Source: Streptomyces halobius (GTDB taxonomy: Bacteria > Actinomycetota > Actinomycetes > Streptomycetales > Streptomycetaceae). From it: 64,000 bases of DNA. The translations under genes and the position numbers were made by a program. Position 1 is the stretch's first letter. Each line of letters starts with the position of its first letter. The DNA lies in contig NZ_CP086322.1 in the NCBI RefSeq assembly GCF_023277745.1, positions 7,130,001 to 7,194,000 on the forward strand, read 5' to 3'. Below the pieces are notes generated by a model. The model was given only the letters and a program-made list of their open reading frames with translations, ran no database searches and had not been told where the DNA came from. Shown piece after piece: positions 44,125-56,297 of this stretch.

Positions 44125-45216
44125 ATGCCGTTGACCCCCGAGGACGTGCGGAACAAGCAGTTCACGACCGTCCGCCTCCGAGAAGGCTATGACGAGGACG
44201 AGGTCGATGCCTTCCTCGATGAGGTCGAAGCCGAACTGACCCGCCTGCTGCGTGAGAACGAGGACCTCCGCGCCAAGCTGGCCGCCGCCACCCGCGCCGC
44301 CGCCCAGAATCAGCAGCAGCAGGGCCTGCGCAAGGGACCCGACCAGCAGCAGGAGCAGCAGCAGCGTGGCGGGGCCCCCGTGCCCGCCGCCATATCCGGT
44401 CCGCAGCCGGTCCCGCCGCAACAGCAGCAGGGGATGGGTGGCCCGCCCCAACTGCCTGGTGGTGCACCGCAGCTGCCTCCCGGTCCTGGTGGCCACGGCC
44501 CGCAGGGTCCGCACGGTCCGGGTCCGATGGGCCCCGGGGGTCCGATGGGCGGCCCGATGGGCGGCCCCGGCGGCCCGCAGCAGCAGGGCGGTCCCGGCGG
44601 TGACAGCGCCGCGCGTGTGCTGTCGCTGGCACAGCAGACCGCCGACCAGGCGATCGCGGAGGCCCGCTCCGAGGCCAACAAGATCGTCGGCGAGGCGCGC
44701 AGCCGTGCCGAGGGCCTGGAGCGGGACGCCCGCGCCAAGGCCGACGCGCTGGAGCGGGACGCGCAGGAGAAGCACCGCGTGGCGATGGGCTCGCTGGAGT
44801 CGGCCCGCGCGACGCTGGAGCGCAAGGTCGAGGACCTGCGTGGCTTCGAGCGCGAGTACCGCACCCGCCTGAAGTCGTACCTGGAGAGCCAGCTGCGCCA
44901 GCTGGAGAACCAGGCCGATGACTCGCTGGCCCCACCGCGGACCCCGGCGACCGCTTCGCTGCCGCCGTCCCCGTCCATGGCGTCGGCCGGTGCGGGCACG
45001 ATGGGCGGCAACCACACCATGGGTGGCAACCAGTCCATGGGCGGCAACCACTCGATGGCCGGCCCGTCCAGCGGTGGTCCGTCCTACGGCGGTCAGCAGC
45101 AGATGTCGCCGGCGATGACCCAGCCGATGGCTCCGGTGCGGCCGCAGAGCCCGCAGCCGATGGGCCAGGCGCCGTCACCGATGCGTGGCTTCCTCATCGA
45201 CGAGGACGACAACTGA
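44125..45216 (+). CDS. divIVA: polar growth scaffold DivIVA
   Basis: The protein has 363 residues. The N-terminal membrane-binding domain begins [39 protein letters not shown] Gln/Pro/Gly-rich insert of about 100 residues separates it from a long coiled coil ([35 protein letters not shown] onward). The tail carries short repeats ([20 protein letters not shown]) and ends [10 protein letters not shown]. DivIVA marks hyphal tips and branch points and recruits the wall-synthesis machinery. It is phosphorylated by a Ser/Thr kinase in S. coelicolor. It is the last gene of the cluster. Confidence 0.96.
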   Translation: MPLTPEDVRNKQFTTVRLREGYDEDEVDAFLDEVEAELTRLLRENEDLRAKLAAATRAAAQNQQQQGLRKGPDQQQEQQQRGGAPVPAAISGPQPVPPQQQQGMGGPPQLPGGAPQLPPGPGGHGPQGPHGPGPMGPGGPMGGPMGGPGGPQQQGGPGGDSAARVLSLAQQTADQAIAEARSEANKIVGEARSRAEGLERDARAKADALERDAQEKHRVAMGSLESARATLERKVEDLRGFEREYRTRLKSYLESQLRQLENQADDSLAPPRTPATASLPPSPSMASAGAGTMGGNHTMGGNQSMGGNHSMAGPSSGGPSYGGQQQMSPAMTQPMAPVRPQSPQPMGQAPSPMRGFLIDEDDN

Positions 45217-45250
45217 TGCCCGCGTAGGGCACGTAGTCGGCAATCAGAGC

Positions 45251-45281
45251 CGGGCCCCGAGGGATCTTCCCTCGGGGCCCG
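45251..45281 (+). terminator. terminator closing the dcw cluster
   Basis: A 13-bp perfect stem (CGGGCCCCGAGGG at 45251-45263, with CCCTCGGGGCCCG at 45269-45281) encloses an ATCTT loop 35 bases past divIVA. It is followed by TGCTCTTTCG, a weak U-run. Confidence 0.85.
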
Positions 45282-45290
45282 TGCTCTTTC

Positions 45291-45356
45291 GCGTGCGTGA
45301 CACCTCGGATTTGTGTGCGTGACACCTGGGGTTCGTGTGCGTGTCACCTCAAGCGG
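45291..45356. repeat. three 22-bp direct repeats of GTGTGCGTGACACCT
   Basis: Copies start at 45291, 45313 and 45335 with an exact 22-base period, two helical turns. The first 15 positions are nearly invariant (third copy GTGTCAC). Two copies contain GACAC. They lie just after the divIVA terminator. This is not a CRISPR: there are no unique spacers of constant length. Confidence 0.75.
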
Positions 45357-45695
45357 TGCCGCAGATACGGCTGGGACCTGCCCGGTGGGTCAGGGTCGGA
45401 AAGGCCGCGGCGTCTGGTGGCGGGGCACCTCCCCGTGCCCGTCCAGGGCTACGGGGGAGCATCGCAAGGCGCCGGAGCGTCCTGGATGGGGGGCACCTCC
45501 CGTGCCCTTACGGCATGGGGGAGGAGCTATGAGGGCGTTTCGGCAACGCCGCGAGGTGCCGTGCCCGGGGGCACCTCCTGGAGGTCCCCAGCGTTGGCTG
45601 AGGGGGTTGGTTGGGGGCGCGTCGCGGGGCCGGCCCCGACCCACCGGACAGGGCCGGGCCCCCGGCGTGCGGCGCCGGGGGTCCAGCCGCGTCGG
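45357..45695. other. non-coding spacer with GGGGCACCTCCC repeats before the ileS stop
   Basis: No gene is supported. The core GGGGCACCTCCCCGTGCCC occurs at 45422-45440 and 45489-45507, with a related copy at 45555-45578. Each is followed by a GGGGGAG-type half. This is a dense cluster of the short interspersed repeat family seen elsewhere in the window. Confidence 0.65.
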
Positions 45696-48836
<3,141 letters not shown>

Positions 48837-48845
48837 CGGGGGCTT

Positions 48846-49095
48846 CCTCCGGCGGACACCTGCTGCGTTCTCCGTCCGGAGGGACGAGAGCTCGCGCTCC
48901 CGCGGTACCACCCTCCTTGGCGGCGCAGCTGCACCGCCCCCTCATTGGGGTCGCGCTGCCGGTTCTACTCGCCCCGCGGATCTGCGGGGCTTTCTTCCGG
49001 CGACTCCGGGGTGATCTTCACATCGCGCACGCCCCCGGGCTCGCACCGTCCCCGGGTCGCTGCTGGCTGCGTACGACGCTACTCGTCCCATCAAT
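48846..49095 (-). promoter_or_regulatory. translational T-box riboswitch of ileS
   Basis: On the minus strand the T-box consensus AGGGTGGTACCGCG is at 48901-48914. It is preceded by a stem I region that starts GACGAGTAGCGTCG near 49090 and includes GTGAAGATCACC, with ATC a fitting isoleucine specifier. Downstream, CCTCCGG (48876-48882) can pair with CCGGAGG (48846-48852), which contains the ileS ribosome binding site. Uncharged tRNA-Ile would free it. No U-tract follows, so control is translational. A TACACT -10 box lies at 49112-49117. Confidence 0.92.
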
Positions 49096-49118
49096 GCCTT
49101 TCGCTGGGCCCAGTGTAC

Positions 49119-49507
49119 GGGGCCGCGCCGACAGGGGCCGACCGGTTTTCCGGAAGGCGGCCCGGAGACGAGGGCGCGGGGCGCCGTCCGGCAGGCACTT
49201 GTATCCGCGCCCACCAAGCCGCACCGCCAGCGGCTCCTGCCCGGCCGGCCCGCCGCGGGGCGCGGTCCGGCGCATGTGCGTGACCCGAATGGCGACCCGT
49301 CGCGGGCCGGCGTGCGCGCCCGTCCCTGCCGGGGGCGCCCCGGCGGGTTACGGGGCGGGGGACGGGGCACAACCGAGACAGACCTGGCCTTCGGACGGGG
49401 TGGCCGGACGCGTCGGGCGGTGCGTCCCGTTGCCGCGTGCCGTGCGGCGATTTATCGTTCTCGTCACGATTCGCGAACAAGATCACATATGTGAAGGGGT
49501 CGCGGCC
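49119..49507. other. divergent promoter spacer between ileS and the DksA-like gene
   Basis: No gene is supported. The last 70 bases before the DksA-like ATG are AT-richer and contain TTCGCGAA and the palindrome CACATATGTG (49484-49493), plausible promoter or operator elements. The rest is GC-rich sequence without recognisable structure. Confidence 0.5.
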
Positions 49508-50320
49508 ATGGTGGCGAAAGAGACCGCCGCGGAGCGGAGCACGACGCCTGCCGACGAGGCCGACGCGAAGCAGCCCGCACAGACGACAGCGCAGAAGAAG
49601 CCGGCCGCGAAGAAGACGGCCACGAAGAAAGCGGCCACCAAGAAGACCGCCACGAAGAAAGCGGCCACCAAGAAGACGGCCACGAAGAAAGCGGCCGCGA
49701 AGAAGCCGGCCGTGAAGAAGGCGGCGGCGAAGAAGACCGCCACGAAGACGACGGCCGCGAAGAAAGCGGCGAAGAAGGCTCCGGCCAAGAAAGCCACCGG
49801 CACGGTGGCCGCCTCGTCCGACGCCACGAAGACGGGAGCCAAGACGGTGGTGGCGAAGAAGACCACGGGTGCGGCCGGCACGCACGCCAAGGAGTCCGCG
49901 GTGCCCAAGGCCCGGGTGTCCGCGGCGCCGGACGAACTCGCCGTACGGCCGGGCGAGGAACCCTGGACACCGGGCGAGGTCGCCGCGGCGCGGGCCGAGC
50001 TGATGGCCGACGTGGAACGGCTGCGCGCCGAGATCGCCACGTCCGAGGACGCCATCGCCGGACTGATGCGGGACGGCGACGGCGCGGGCGACGACGAGGC
50101 CGACACCGGCTCCAAGAACATCACCCGCGAACACGAACTGGCGCTGGCCTCCAACGCCCGCGAGATGCTCCATCAGACCGAGCGGGCACTGGGCCGGCTG
50201 GACGCGGGCACGTACGGGCTGTGCGAGAACTGCGGTCGGCCGATCGGCAAGGCGCGGATGCAGGCGTTCCCGCGCGCGACGCTGTGCGTGGAGTGCAAGC
50301 AGCAGCAGGAGCGGCACTGA
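49508..50320 (+). CDS. DksA/TraR-type zinc-finger protein with a Lys/Ala-repeat N-terminal tail
   Basis: The protein has 270 residues. Residues 15-105 are a histone H1-like tail of tandem ATKKAATKK and AAKKTATKK units, encoded by near-perfect 30-base DNA repeats (49610-49710). After a linker there is a coiled-coil pair ([23 protein letters not shown] and [23 protein letters not shown]). A four-cysteine zinc finger follows, with C239, C242, C260 and C263 ([17 protein letters not shown] and LCVECK). DksA proteins enter the RNA polymerase secondary channel; the acidic tip DxxDxA is not obvious. The basic tail would bind DNA or RNA. The ATG at 49508 is chosen because upstream in-frame sequence reads antisense to the ileS leader. 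Confidence 0.85.
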   Translation: MVAKETAAERSTTPADEADAKQPAQTTAQKKPAAKKTATKKAATKKTATKKAATKKTATKKAAAKKPAVKKAAAKKTATKTTAAKKAAKKAPAKKATGTVAASSDATKTGAKTVVAKKTTGAAGTHAKESAVPKARVSAAPDELAVRPGEEPWTPGEVAAARAELMADVERLRAEIATSEDAIAGLMRDGDGAGDDEADTGSKNITREHELALASNAREMLHQTERALGRLDAGTYGLCENCGRPIGKARMQAFPRATLCVECKQQQERH

Positions 50321-50483
50321 CCCGGGAGAATCGTTAAGGCGGGCTACCCGGGTCCCGCCCCGGCCGCACGCATGTGCCGTACTCTCGTCCTCGGAGCCTG
50401 CCGTGGACCCCGGCCGGGTTCATGGGCAGGCCCCGGGCCAGGTACGGCTTGGCGGCGGACTCAACGGGCTGAGGGACTCACAC

Positions 50484-51122
50484 GTGGCAGAGGCGGAACG
50501 CACTACCGGTACACCGGAATCCGAGCCGGGTTCCGGAGCGGATCCTGTGGCGGACACCGAGCCGGGCAAGGGGGCGGACCCCGTGCCGGACAGCGCGGAG
50601 GGACCGGTGGCCGATCCGGAGCGGAGCGCGGGCCGGGGCCCGCGGCGGATCGGGGCGCTGCTGCTCGTCGCCGCCTTCGTCTATCTGCTGGACCTGGGCA
50701 GCAAGCTCGTCGTGGTCGAGAAGCTGGAGCACCACGCGCCCATCGAGGTCATCGGGACGCTGCTGCAGCTCCATGTGATCCGCAACCGCGGCGCCGCGTT
50801 CGGCATGGGCGAGGCCCTGACGATCTTCCTCACGATCATCGCGGTGGCCGTGATCGTGGTGATCGCCCGTATCGCGCGCAAGCTCTACAGCGTGCCCTGG
50901 GCGATCGCGCTCGGACTGCTGCTCGGCGGCGCCTTCGGCAATCTCACCGACCGGATCTTCCGTACGCCGGGTGTCTTCAAGGGCGCGGTGGTCGACTTCA
51001 TCGCCCCGGCGCACTTCGCGGTCTTCAACCTCGCGGACTCCGCGATCGTCTGCGGTGGCTTCCTGATCGTGATTCTGTCCTTCCGGGGGCTTGATCCGGA
51101 CGGCACGCTGCACAAGGACTGA
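50484..51122 (+). CDS. lspA: lipoprotein signal peptidase II
   Basis: This is a 212-residue membrane aspartyl protease that removes signal peptides of prolipoproteins. Four TM helices start at [20 protein letters not shown]. The catalytic aspartates are D156 in NLTDRIF and D185 in [19 protein letters not shown] is the family's third motif. About 55 N-terminal residues are an acidic Pro/Gly-rich tail with internal repeats ([19 protein letters not shown]). The GTG has GAGGG 8 bases upstream. It lies 163 bases after the DksA-like gene. Confidence 0.94.
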   Translation: MAEAERTTGTPESEPGSGADPVADTEPGKGADPVPDSAEGPVADPERSAGRGPRRIGALLLVAAFVYLLDLGSKLVVVEKLEHHAPIEVIGTLLQLHVIRNRGAAFGMGEALTIFLTIIAVAVIVVIARIARKLYSVPWAIALGLLLGGAFGNLTDRIFRTPGVFKGAVVDFIAPAHFAVFNLADSAIVCGGFLIVILSFRGLDPDGTLHKD

Positions 51123-51130
51123 GCGGCACC

Positions 51131-51266
51131 CCGCAGCGGGGCCGGGCGGGGCAGGAGCCGTTGGTGGTGCCGTTCGGTGGGTGGGGTGAGGGGCTGGGCG
51201 GTGGCTCCCCGCGGCGGGGCCGGCCGGGGCAGGAGCTGTTGGTGGTGCCGTTCGGTGGGTGGGGTG
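51131..51266. repeat. two 58-bp direct repeats, 78 bp apart, between lspA and the RluD-like gene
   Basis: The segments 51131-51188 and 51209-51266 differ at only about four positions. Both include GGCAGGAGC and GTTGGTGGTGCCGTTCGGTG followed by GGTGGGGTG. They fill the whole 247-base spacer between lspA and the next gene. They are probably dispersed Streptomyces repeat units duplicated in tandem. Confidence 0.75.
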
Positions 51267-51369
51267 CAGGTGCCTGCGGCCACCGGCCGTCCCGGTCCTT
51301 CGGGCCCGGTCCCGGGGCCCGGGAGCGGCCGCGGACAGGGCACCGTAACGGGACTGCCATACTCGTGGG

Positions 51370-52311
51370 GTGAGCACGCTTCCCGAGATCCGCACCCTGC
51401 CCGTACCGGACGGCCTGGAGGGCGAGCGCGTCGACGCCGCGCTGGCCCGCATGTTCGGCTTCTCCCGGACGAAGGCCGCCGACCTCGCGGCCACCGGGAG
51501 GGTCCGGGTCGACGGTGCCGAGGTGATGAAGTCCGAGCGGGTGCGCGGCGGCGCCTGGCTGGAAGTCGAGATGCCGCAGGCCGCGCCGCCCGTGCAGATC
51601 GTCGCGGAGCCCGTCGAGGGCATGGAGATCGTGCACGACGACGCCGACATCGTGGTGATCGCCAAGCCGGTCGGCGTCGCCGCGCACCCCAGCCCCGGCT
51701 GGACCGGCACCACCGTCATCGGCGGATTGGCCGCGGCCGGCTACCGCATCTCCACCTCCGGCGCCGCCGAGCGGCAGGGCATCGTGCACCGCCTCGACGT
51801 CGGCACCTCGGGCCTGATGGTGGTCGCCAAGTCGGAGCGCGCCTACACCCTGCTCAAGCAGCAGTTCCGGGACCGTACCGTCGACAAGCGCTACCACGCC
51901 CTCGTCCAGGGCCACCCGGATCCGCTGAGCGGCACCATCGACGCCCCCATCGGCCGGCATCCCCAGCACGACTACAAGTGGGCGGTCACCGCCGAGGGCA
52001 AGCCGTCGGTCACGCACTACGACCTGATCGAGGCGTTCCGGGCGGCCAGCCTGCTCGACATCAAGCTGGAGACCGGGCGAACCCACCAGATCCGGGTGCA
52101 CATGGCCGCCCACCGCCACCCCTGTGTCGGCGATCTGACCTACGGTGCGGACCCCACCCTCGCCAAGCGGCTGGGCGTCGACCGGCAGTGGCTGCACGCG
52201 GTACGGCTGGGCTTCGAGCACCCGTCGGACGGCGGCTGGGTCGAGTTCGAGAGCGCCTATCCGGACGATCTGCAGCACGCGCTGGACACCGTGCGGGACG
52301 AGAGCGCGTGA
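51370..52311 (+). CDS. RluD-type 23S rRNA pseudouridine synthase
   Basis: The protein has 313 residues. An N-terminal S4 RNA-binding domain ([31 protein letters not shown]) is followed by the catalytic domain with [18 protein letters not shown] (catalytic D143), [23 protein letters not shown] and [17 protein letters not shown]. It belongs to the RluA/RluD family that isomerises uridines in the large rRNA; the exact position modified is not certain. GTG start at 51370. The lspA-rluD order is conserved in actinobacteria. Confidence 0.9.
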   Translation: MSTLPEIRTLPVPDGLEGERVDAALARMFGFSRTKAADLAATGRVRVDGAEVMKSERVRGGAWLEVEMPQAAPPVQIVAEPVEGMEIVHDDADIVVIAKPVGVAAHPSPGWTGTTVIGGLAAAGYRISTSGAAERQGIVHRLDVGTSGLMVVAKSERAYTLLKQQFRDRTVDKRYHALVQGHPDPLSGTIDAPIGRHPQHDYKWAVTAEGKPSVTHYDLIEAFRAASLLDIKLETGRTHQIRVHMAAHRHPCVGDLTYGADPTLAKRLGVDRQWLHAVRLGFEHPSDGGWVEFESAYPDDLQHALDTVRDESA

Positions 52312-52654
52312 GCGGTCGGGCGGGGATGAGGAGCGCGTGAGCGGTCGGGGCAAGGGGAGCCCGTAGGCCGACGGGGCTGCTGAGGCGGTCGAAGCCACCG
52401 GGGCGCCCGGTCACCGAGGGCCGGGGGGGACCGGGCACCGCGGTCTCTGAAGTCGTCGGAGCCGTCGGAATCGTCGAGTCCGCCGAGGTCGTCGCGTTGC
52501 CGAGCCCGCGGAGGGCATCGCGTCATCGCATCGTCGCGGACGGTGAACCGGCGGCCTGTCATGTCATCCGGCGTGCTTCGGCTGCTCGGTTTCGATCGTG
52601 GTCGTGGCACTCTTGGGCGGAAAGTGATCGAAAGCGACTCCGGAGCGTAGCCTC
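52312..52654. other. spacer with a short tandem duplication and an inverted repeat before the antiporter
   Basis: GAGCGCGTGAGCGGTCGGG occurs twice with a 27-base period (52303 and 52330), duplicating the end of the RluD-like gene. Further on, TCG-rich repeats (around 52450-52500) occur. Close to the antiporter, TTTCGATC (52590-52597) and GATCGAAA (52626-52633) form an inverted repeat. No gene is supported. Confidence 0.5.
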
Positions 52655-54250
52655 GTGGGCCAGCTGGCTCTGATGTTCGTCCTTCTCCTCGGAGCCGTCG
52701 TCATGGTCCCGGTCGGCGACCGGCTGGGGCTGCCGTCGCCGGTGCTGATGACCCTCGCCGGGGCCGTGCTGGCGCTGCTGCCGTTTGTGCCCGATGTCGA
52801 GATCCCGCCCGAGTTCATCCTCCCGGTGGTGCTGCCGCCGCTGCTCTACGCCGCCGTGCAGCGCACCTCCTGGCGGCAGTTCACCGCCAACCTCCGGCCG
52901 ATCCTGCTGTTGGCCGTCGCGCTGGTCTTCGCCACCACGGCGGCCGTCGCCGCGGTCGCCCAGGCCGTGGTGCCCGGTCTGCCGCTGGCCGCCGCGGTGG
53001 TGCTCGGCGCGCTGGTCGCCCCGCCCGACCCGGTCGCCGCGACCGCCGTCGCCGGCAAGCTCGGGCTGCCCCGCCGGATGGTCTCGATCCTGGAGGGCGA
53101 GGGGCTGTTCAACGACGTCACCGCCATCGTGCTCTACCACGTCGCGCTCGCCGCGGCCGTCAGCGGCACCTTCTCGGTGCCCGCCGCGCTCGGCTCGCTG
53201 GTGCTCTCCGCGGTCGTCGCCCTGGCCGTCGGGCTGGTGCTCGGCTGGCTCACCAACAAGCTGATGGGGCTGCTCGGTGACCCGACGCTGCAGATCGGGC
53301 TGACGCTGCTGGTGCCGTTCGTCGCCTATGTGCTGGCCGAGGAGCTCCGGGGGTCCGGCGTGCTCGCGGTGCTGACCTGCGCGCTCTTCCTGGCCGAGTA
53401 CGCGGTCGACGCCGACGACGTGATGGGCCGGCTCGCCGGATACACCTTCTGGGAAGTCGTCGACACCCTGGTCACCGGCGTCGCCTTCGGGCTGATCGGT
53501 CTGGAGCTGCACAACATCTTCGGGACCGCGTCCGGCCGTTGGGGCCAGCTGCTCGGCGCGGGCGCCGTCGTCGTCGGGGTGGTCGTCGGGGTCCGTCTGC
53601 TGTGGCTGCTGCCCGCATCCTGGCTGGCGAGGCGGATGCACAGACGCCGCGACTACGACGAGGACATCCCGATGAGCTGGCGCGAGACGCTCGTCATGTG
53701 GTGGTCGGGAATGCGCGGGGTGGCCTCGGTGGCGCTGGCGCTGGCCATTCCGTACACCGTCGACGGCGGGGCCGGCTTCCCCGCCCGCGACGAGATCCTC
53801 TTCATCGCTTTCGCGGTGGTGCTCACCACCCTCGTCGTCCAGGGCCTCACCCTGCCCTGGCTGGTGCGCCGGCTGAACGTACGGGCCGACACCGATGCCG
53901 AGGACGCGCTGGAGCGGGAGCTGGCCCTGCGGGTGATCAAGGCGTCCAAGCGGCGGCTGAGGGAGATCCTGGCGGTCGAGGAGCTGCCGGAGGAGGTCAG
54001 CGACCAGCTGGCGCGCCGTGCATACGACATCGGGGCCCGTATCGCGCCGGACATCGTCGACGACGAGCGGCGCGAGCTCGTCGAGAAGCGGTTCACGCGG
54101 CTGAAGAAGGTGCAGCGCATCCAGGGCGAGATGCTCTCCGCGGCCCGGCACGAGGTGCTCGCGGCCCGCAGCGAACCGGGCGCCGATCCGGAGGTGGTGG
54201 ACCGGGTGCTGCGGCATCTGGACATACGGAGCCTGCGGGGGGCTCCTTAG
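52655..54250 (+). CDS. Na+/H+ antiporter, CPA1 family
   Basis: This is a 531-residue membrane antiporter with about 12 TM helices. The ion-binding region APPDPVAATAVAGKLGLPRRMVSILEGEGLFNDVTAIVLY carries the conserved Asp pair typical of NhaP/NHE proteins. A second conserved region is MSWRETLVMWWSGMRGVASVALALAIPY. The C-terminal 110 residues are a charged cytoplasmic domain (ALRVIKASKRRLREILAVEELPEEV). It exchanges Na+ or K+ for H+ at the cytoplasmic membrane. The GTG at 52655 is plausible, with GGAG 12 bases upstream. It is convergent with the MscS gene, 18 bases between stops. Confidence 0.9.
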   Translation: MGQLALMFVLLLGAVVMVPVGDRLGLPSPVLMTLAGAVLALLPFVPDVEIPPEFILPVVLPPLLYAAVQRTSWRQFTANLRPILLLAVALVFATTAAVAAVAQAVVPGLPLAAAVVLGALVAPPDPVAATAVAGKLGLPRRMVSILEGEGLFNDVTAIVLYHVALAAAVSGTFSVPAALGSLVLSAVVALAVGLVLGWLTNKLMGLLGDPTLQIGLTLLVPFVAYVLAEELRGSGVLAVLTCALFLAEYAVDADDVMGRLAGYTFWEVVDTLVTGVAFGLIGLELHNIFGTASGRWGQLLGAGAVVVGVVVGVRLLWLLPASWLARRMHRRRDYDEDIPMSWRETLVMWWSGMRGVASVALALAIPYTVDGGAGFPARDEILFIAFAVVLTTLVVQGLTLPWLVRRLNVRADTDAEDALERELALRVIKASKRRLREILAVEELPEEVSDQLARRAYDIGARIAPDIVDDERRELVEKRFTRLKKVQRIQGEMLSAARHEVLAARSEPGADPEVVDRVLRHLDIRSLRGAP

Positions 54251-54268
54251 GGAGCGGACCCCGCCTGG

Positions 54269-55390
54269 CTAGGGCTTGTCCAGCTCCGCCTCGGGCCGGT
54301 CCGTGTGGCCCGCGCTGTCCGGCCGGCCCGCCCGGAGTCCGTCCCGCTCCACGGGTGCCGTCGTCGTGCTGATCCGCGGCAGCGCGTACGGGTGCTCGGT
54401 ACGGAGCCACTCGATCATCCGCTCGCGGACCTCGCATCGCACCGTCCAGATGGTGTCCGCGTCCCGGGCGGTGGCCAGCGCGCGCACGACGATCGTGGAC
54501 GGTGTGGTGTCCGTGACCACCAGGCTCCAGGACCGGCCGTCCCAGTCCGGGGAGTCCTGCAGGATCTGGTGCAGCCGCTGCCGCATCTCCGCCACCGGCG
54601 CGGAGTGATCGAGGTGGAAGAACACCGTGCCGGTCATCTGCCCCCCGCCGCGTGACCAGTTCTCGAACGGCTTGCCGGTGAAGTACGACACCGGCATCAT
54701 GATCCGGCGCTCGTCCCAGGTCCGTACGGTCAGGAAACTCAGCGTGATCTCCTCGACGGTGCCCCACTCGCCGTCCACCACCACCGTGTCGCCGAGCCGC
54801 ACCATGTCGCCGAAGGCGATCTGCAGCCCCGCGAAGAGATTGCCGAGGGTGGACTGGGCGGCGATACCGGCGACGATGCCGAGCACACCGGCCGAGGCCA
54901 GCATGGACGTGCCGACCGCCCGCATCTCGGGGAACGTGAGCAGCATCGAGGCCGCCGCGACGACGATCACCACGGCCGTCACCACGCGCTGGATCAACGT
55001 CACCTGCGTCCGCACCCGCCGCACCCGCGCCGCGTCCCGCGCGCTCGCCGCATAGCGCGAGTACCACGACTCGACGAACGCCGCCGAGGCCCGAACGAGC
55101 AGCCAGGCGGTGGCCGCGATCAGGACCAGGGTCAGCGCCTGGCCGACGGCCGCGGAGTACTGCCGGACGAGCTCCAGCCCGCTCTCCTTGTACGCGGTGC
55201 GCAACAGGGCCGTACACAGCACCACTTGCAGCGGGAGCCGGCAGCGGCGCAGCAGATCCCACAGCGGCGTCTCCGGGTGCGCGGTGTCGATCCGGTGCAG
55301 CGTCCGGTCGGCGAGCCAGCCCAGGATGAGCGTGACCACGAGCGCGCCGCCGACCACGACGATCGGACGCAGCACGTCCTCCAGGGTCAC
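54269..55390 (-). CDS. MscS-family mechanosensitive channel
   Basis: The protein has 373 residues. Three to four TM helices include the pore-lining TM3 region GTSMLASAGVLGIVAGIAAQSTLGNLFAGLQIAFGDMVRLGD, followed by the beta domain VVVDGEWGTVEEITLSFLTVRTWDERRIMMPVSYF and a C-terminal alpha/beta domain. It opens under membrane tension and releases solutes. The GTG at 55390 follows GAGGAGG. The C-terminus is extended by about 40 acidic, Pro-rich residues. Confidence 0.92.
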   Translation of the reverse strand: MTLEDVLRPIVVVGGALVVTLILGWLADRTLHRIDTAHPETPLWDLLRRCRLPLQVVLCTALLRTAYKESGLELVRQYSAAVGQALTLVLIAATAWLLVRASAAFVESWYSRYAASARDAARVRRVRTQVTLIQRVVTAVVIVVAAASMLLTFPEMRAVGTSMLASAGVLGIVAGIAAQSTLGNLFAGLQIAFGDMVRLGDTVVVDGEWGTVEEITLSFLTVRTWDERRIMMPVSYFTGKPFENWSRGGGQMTGTVFFHLDHSAPVAEMRQRLHQILQDSPDWDGRSWSLVVTDTTPSTIVVRALATARDADTIWTVRCEVRERMIEWLRTEHPYALPRISTTTAPVERDGLRAGRPDSAGHTDRPEAELDKP

Positions 55391-55487
55391 AAGTGCCTCC
55401 TCGGTGCGGTGTGCTCGGGACGGATCGACGGTCCCACCGACCGTAACTGGCACGATGGGGGGAGTGCGATCCAACCCCAGGGAAGTG

Positions 55488-56099
55488 ATGTCAGTGCCGG
55501 CCTCCGCCGAGTCCCCGACCAGCGGGTCCTTGACGATTGTCCTGTTTCATTCGGTGTGCGGGGTGCGCCCCGCGGTGCATGCCGCGGCGGACCGGCTGCG
55601 GGCCGCCGGACACGAGGTGGTCGTCCCCGATCTGTTCGACGGCCGCACTGCCGACTCGGTGCAGGACGGCCTGGCCGTCAAGGACGATATCGGCAAGGAC
55701 GAGCTGCTCAAGCGGGCCGTCACGGCCGTCGCCCCGTACTCCGACCGCGGCCTGGTCTATGCCGGCTTCTCCTTCGGCGGGGCGGTCGCGCAGAATCTCG
55801 CGCTGGCCGACGACAAGGCCCGCGGACTGCTCCTGCTGCACGGTACCTCCGACATCGCGGAGGGCGCGGAGGCCGACGACCTGCCCGTACAGCTCCATGT
55901 CGCCGACCCGGACCCGTACGAGCCGCACGACTGGCTGAACGCCTGGTACCTGCGGATGCGCCGGGCGGGCGCGGATGTCGAGGTGTTCCGTTACGCCGGC
56001 GCCGGCCATCTCTTCACCGACCCCGATCTGCCGGATTACGACGCGGAGGCGGCGGAGAGCACCTGGAAGGTGGCGCTGGGTTTCCTGGCCGGGCTGTGA
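55488..56099 (+). CDS. dienelactone hydrolase-like alpha/beta hydrolase
   Basis: The protein has 203 residues. IVLFHSVCGVRPAVHAAADRLRAAGHEVVVPDLFDGRTA and GLVYAGFSFGGAVAQNLAL are typical, with Ser in the nucleophile elbow GFSFGG where classical dienelactone hydrolases have Cys. The histidine is in YAGAGHLFTDPDLPDYD and an Asp precedes it (VADPDPYEPHDW). The substrate is unknown. The ATG at 55488 has AGGGA 5 bases upstream. It is divergent from the MscS gene, sharing an intergenic region of about 100 bases. Confidence 0.85.
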   Translation: MSVPASAESPTSGSLTIVLFHSVCGVRPAVHAAADRLRAAGHEVVVPDLFDGRTADSVQDGLAVKDDIGKDELLKRAVTAVAPYSDRGLVYAGFSFGGAVAQNLALADDKARGLLLLHGTSDIAEGAEADDLPVQLHVADPDPYEPHDWLNAWYLRMRRAGADVEVFRYAGAGHLFTDPDLPDYDAEAAESTWKVALGFLAGL

Positions 56100-56297
56100 G
56101 CCGCGGGGAGACGGACGGGGGCCGCTGGGCTGTGAGCCGGGTGGAACCGGCTGGTGTGACGGGCTGTGAGCCGGGAGACAGCCGGGCTGTCGGTCGCGGG
56201 CCGGGGCATCCGGACACGGGGCCGAGCTCCGGTACCGGGCCCCGCGCCCGGCCCCCGCGCTTCGGCCCTCCCGTACCCCGGTCCCCGCGCCCCCGGC

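Noticed and set aside
45291-45356. Possible CRISPR array
   Set aside because: Three 22-base units with no distinct spacers and no cas genes nearby; these are simple direct repeats.
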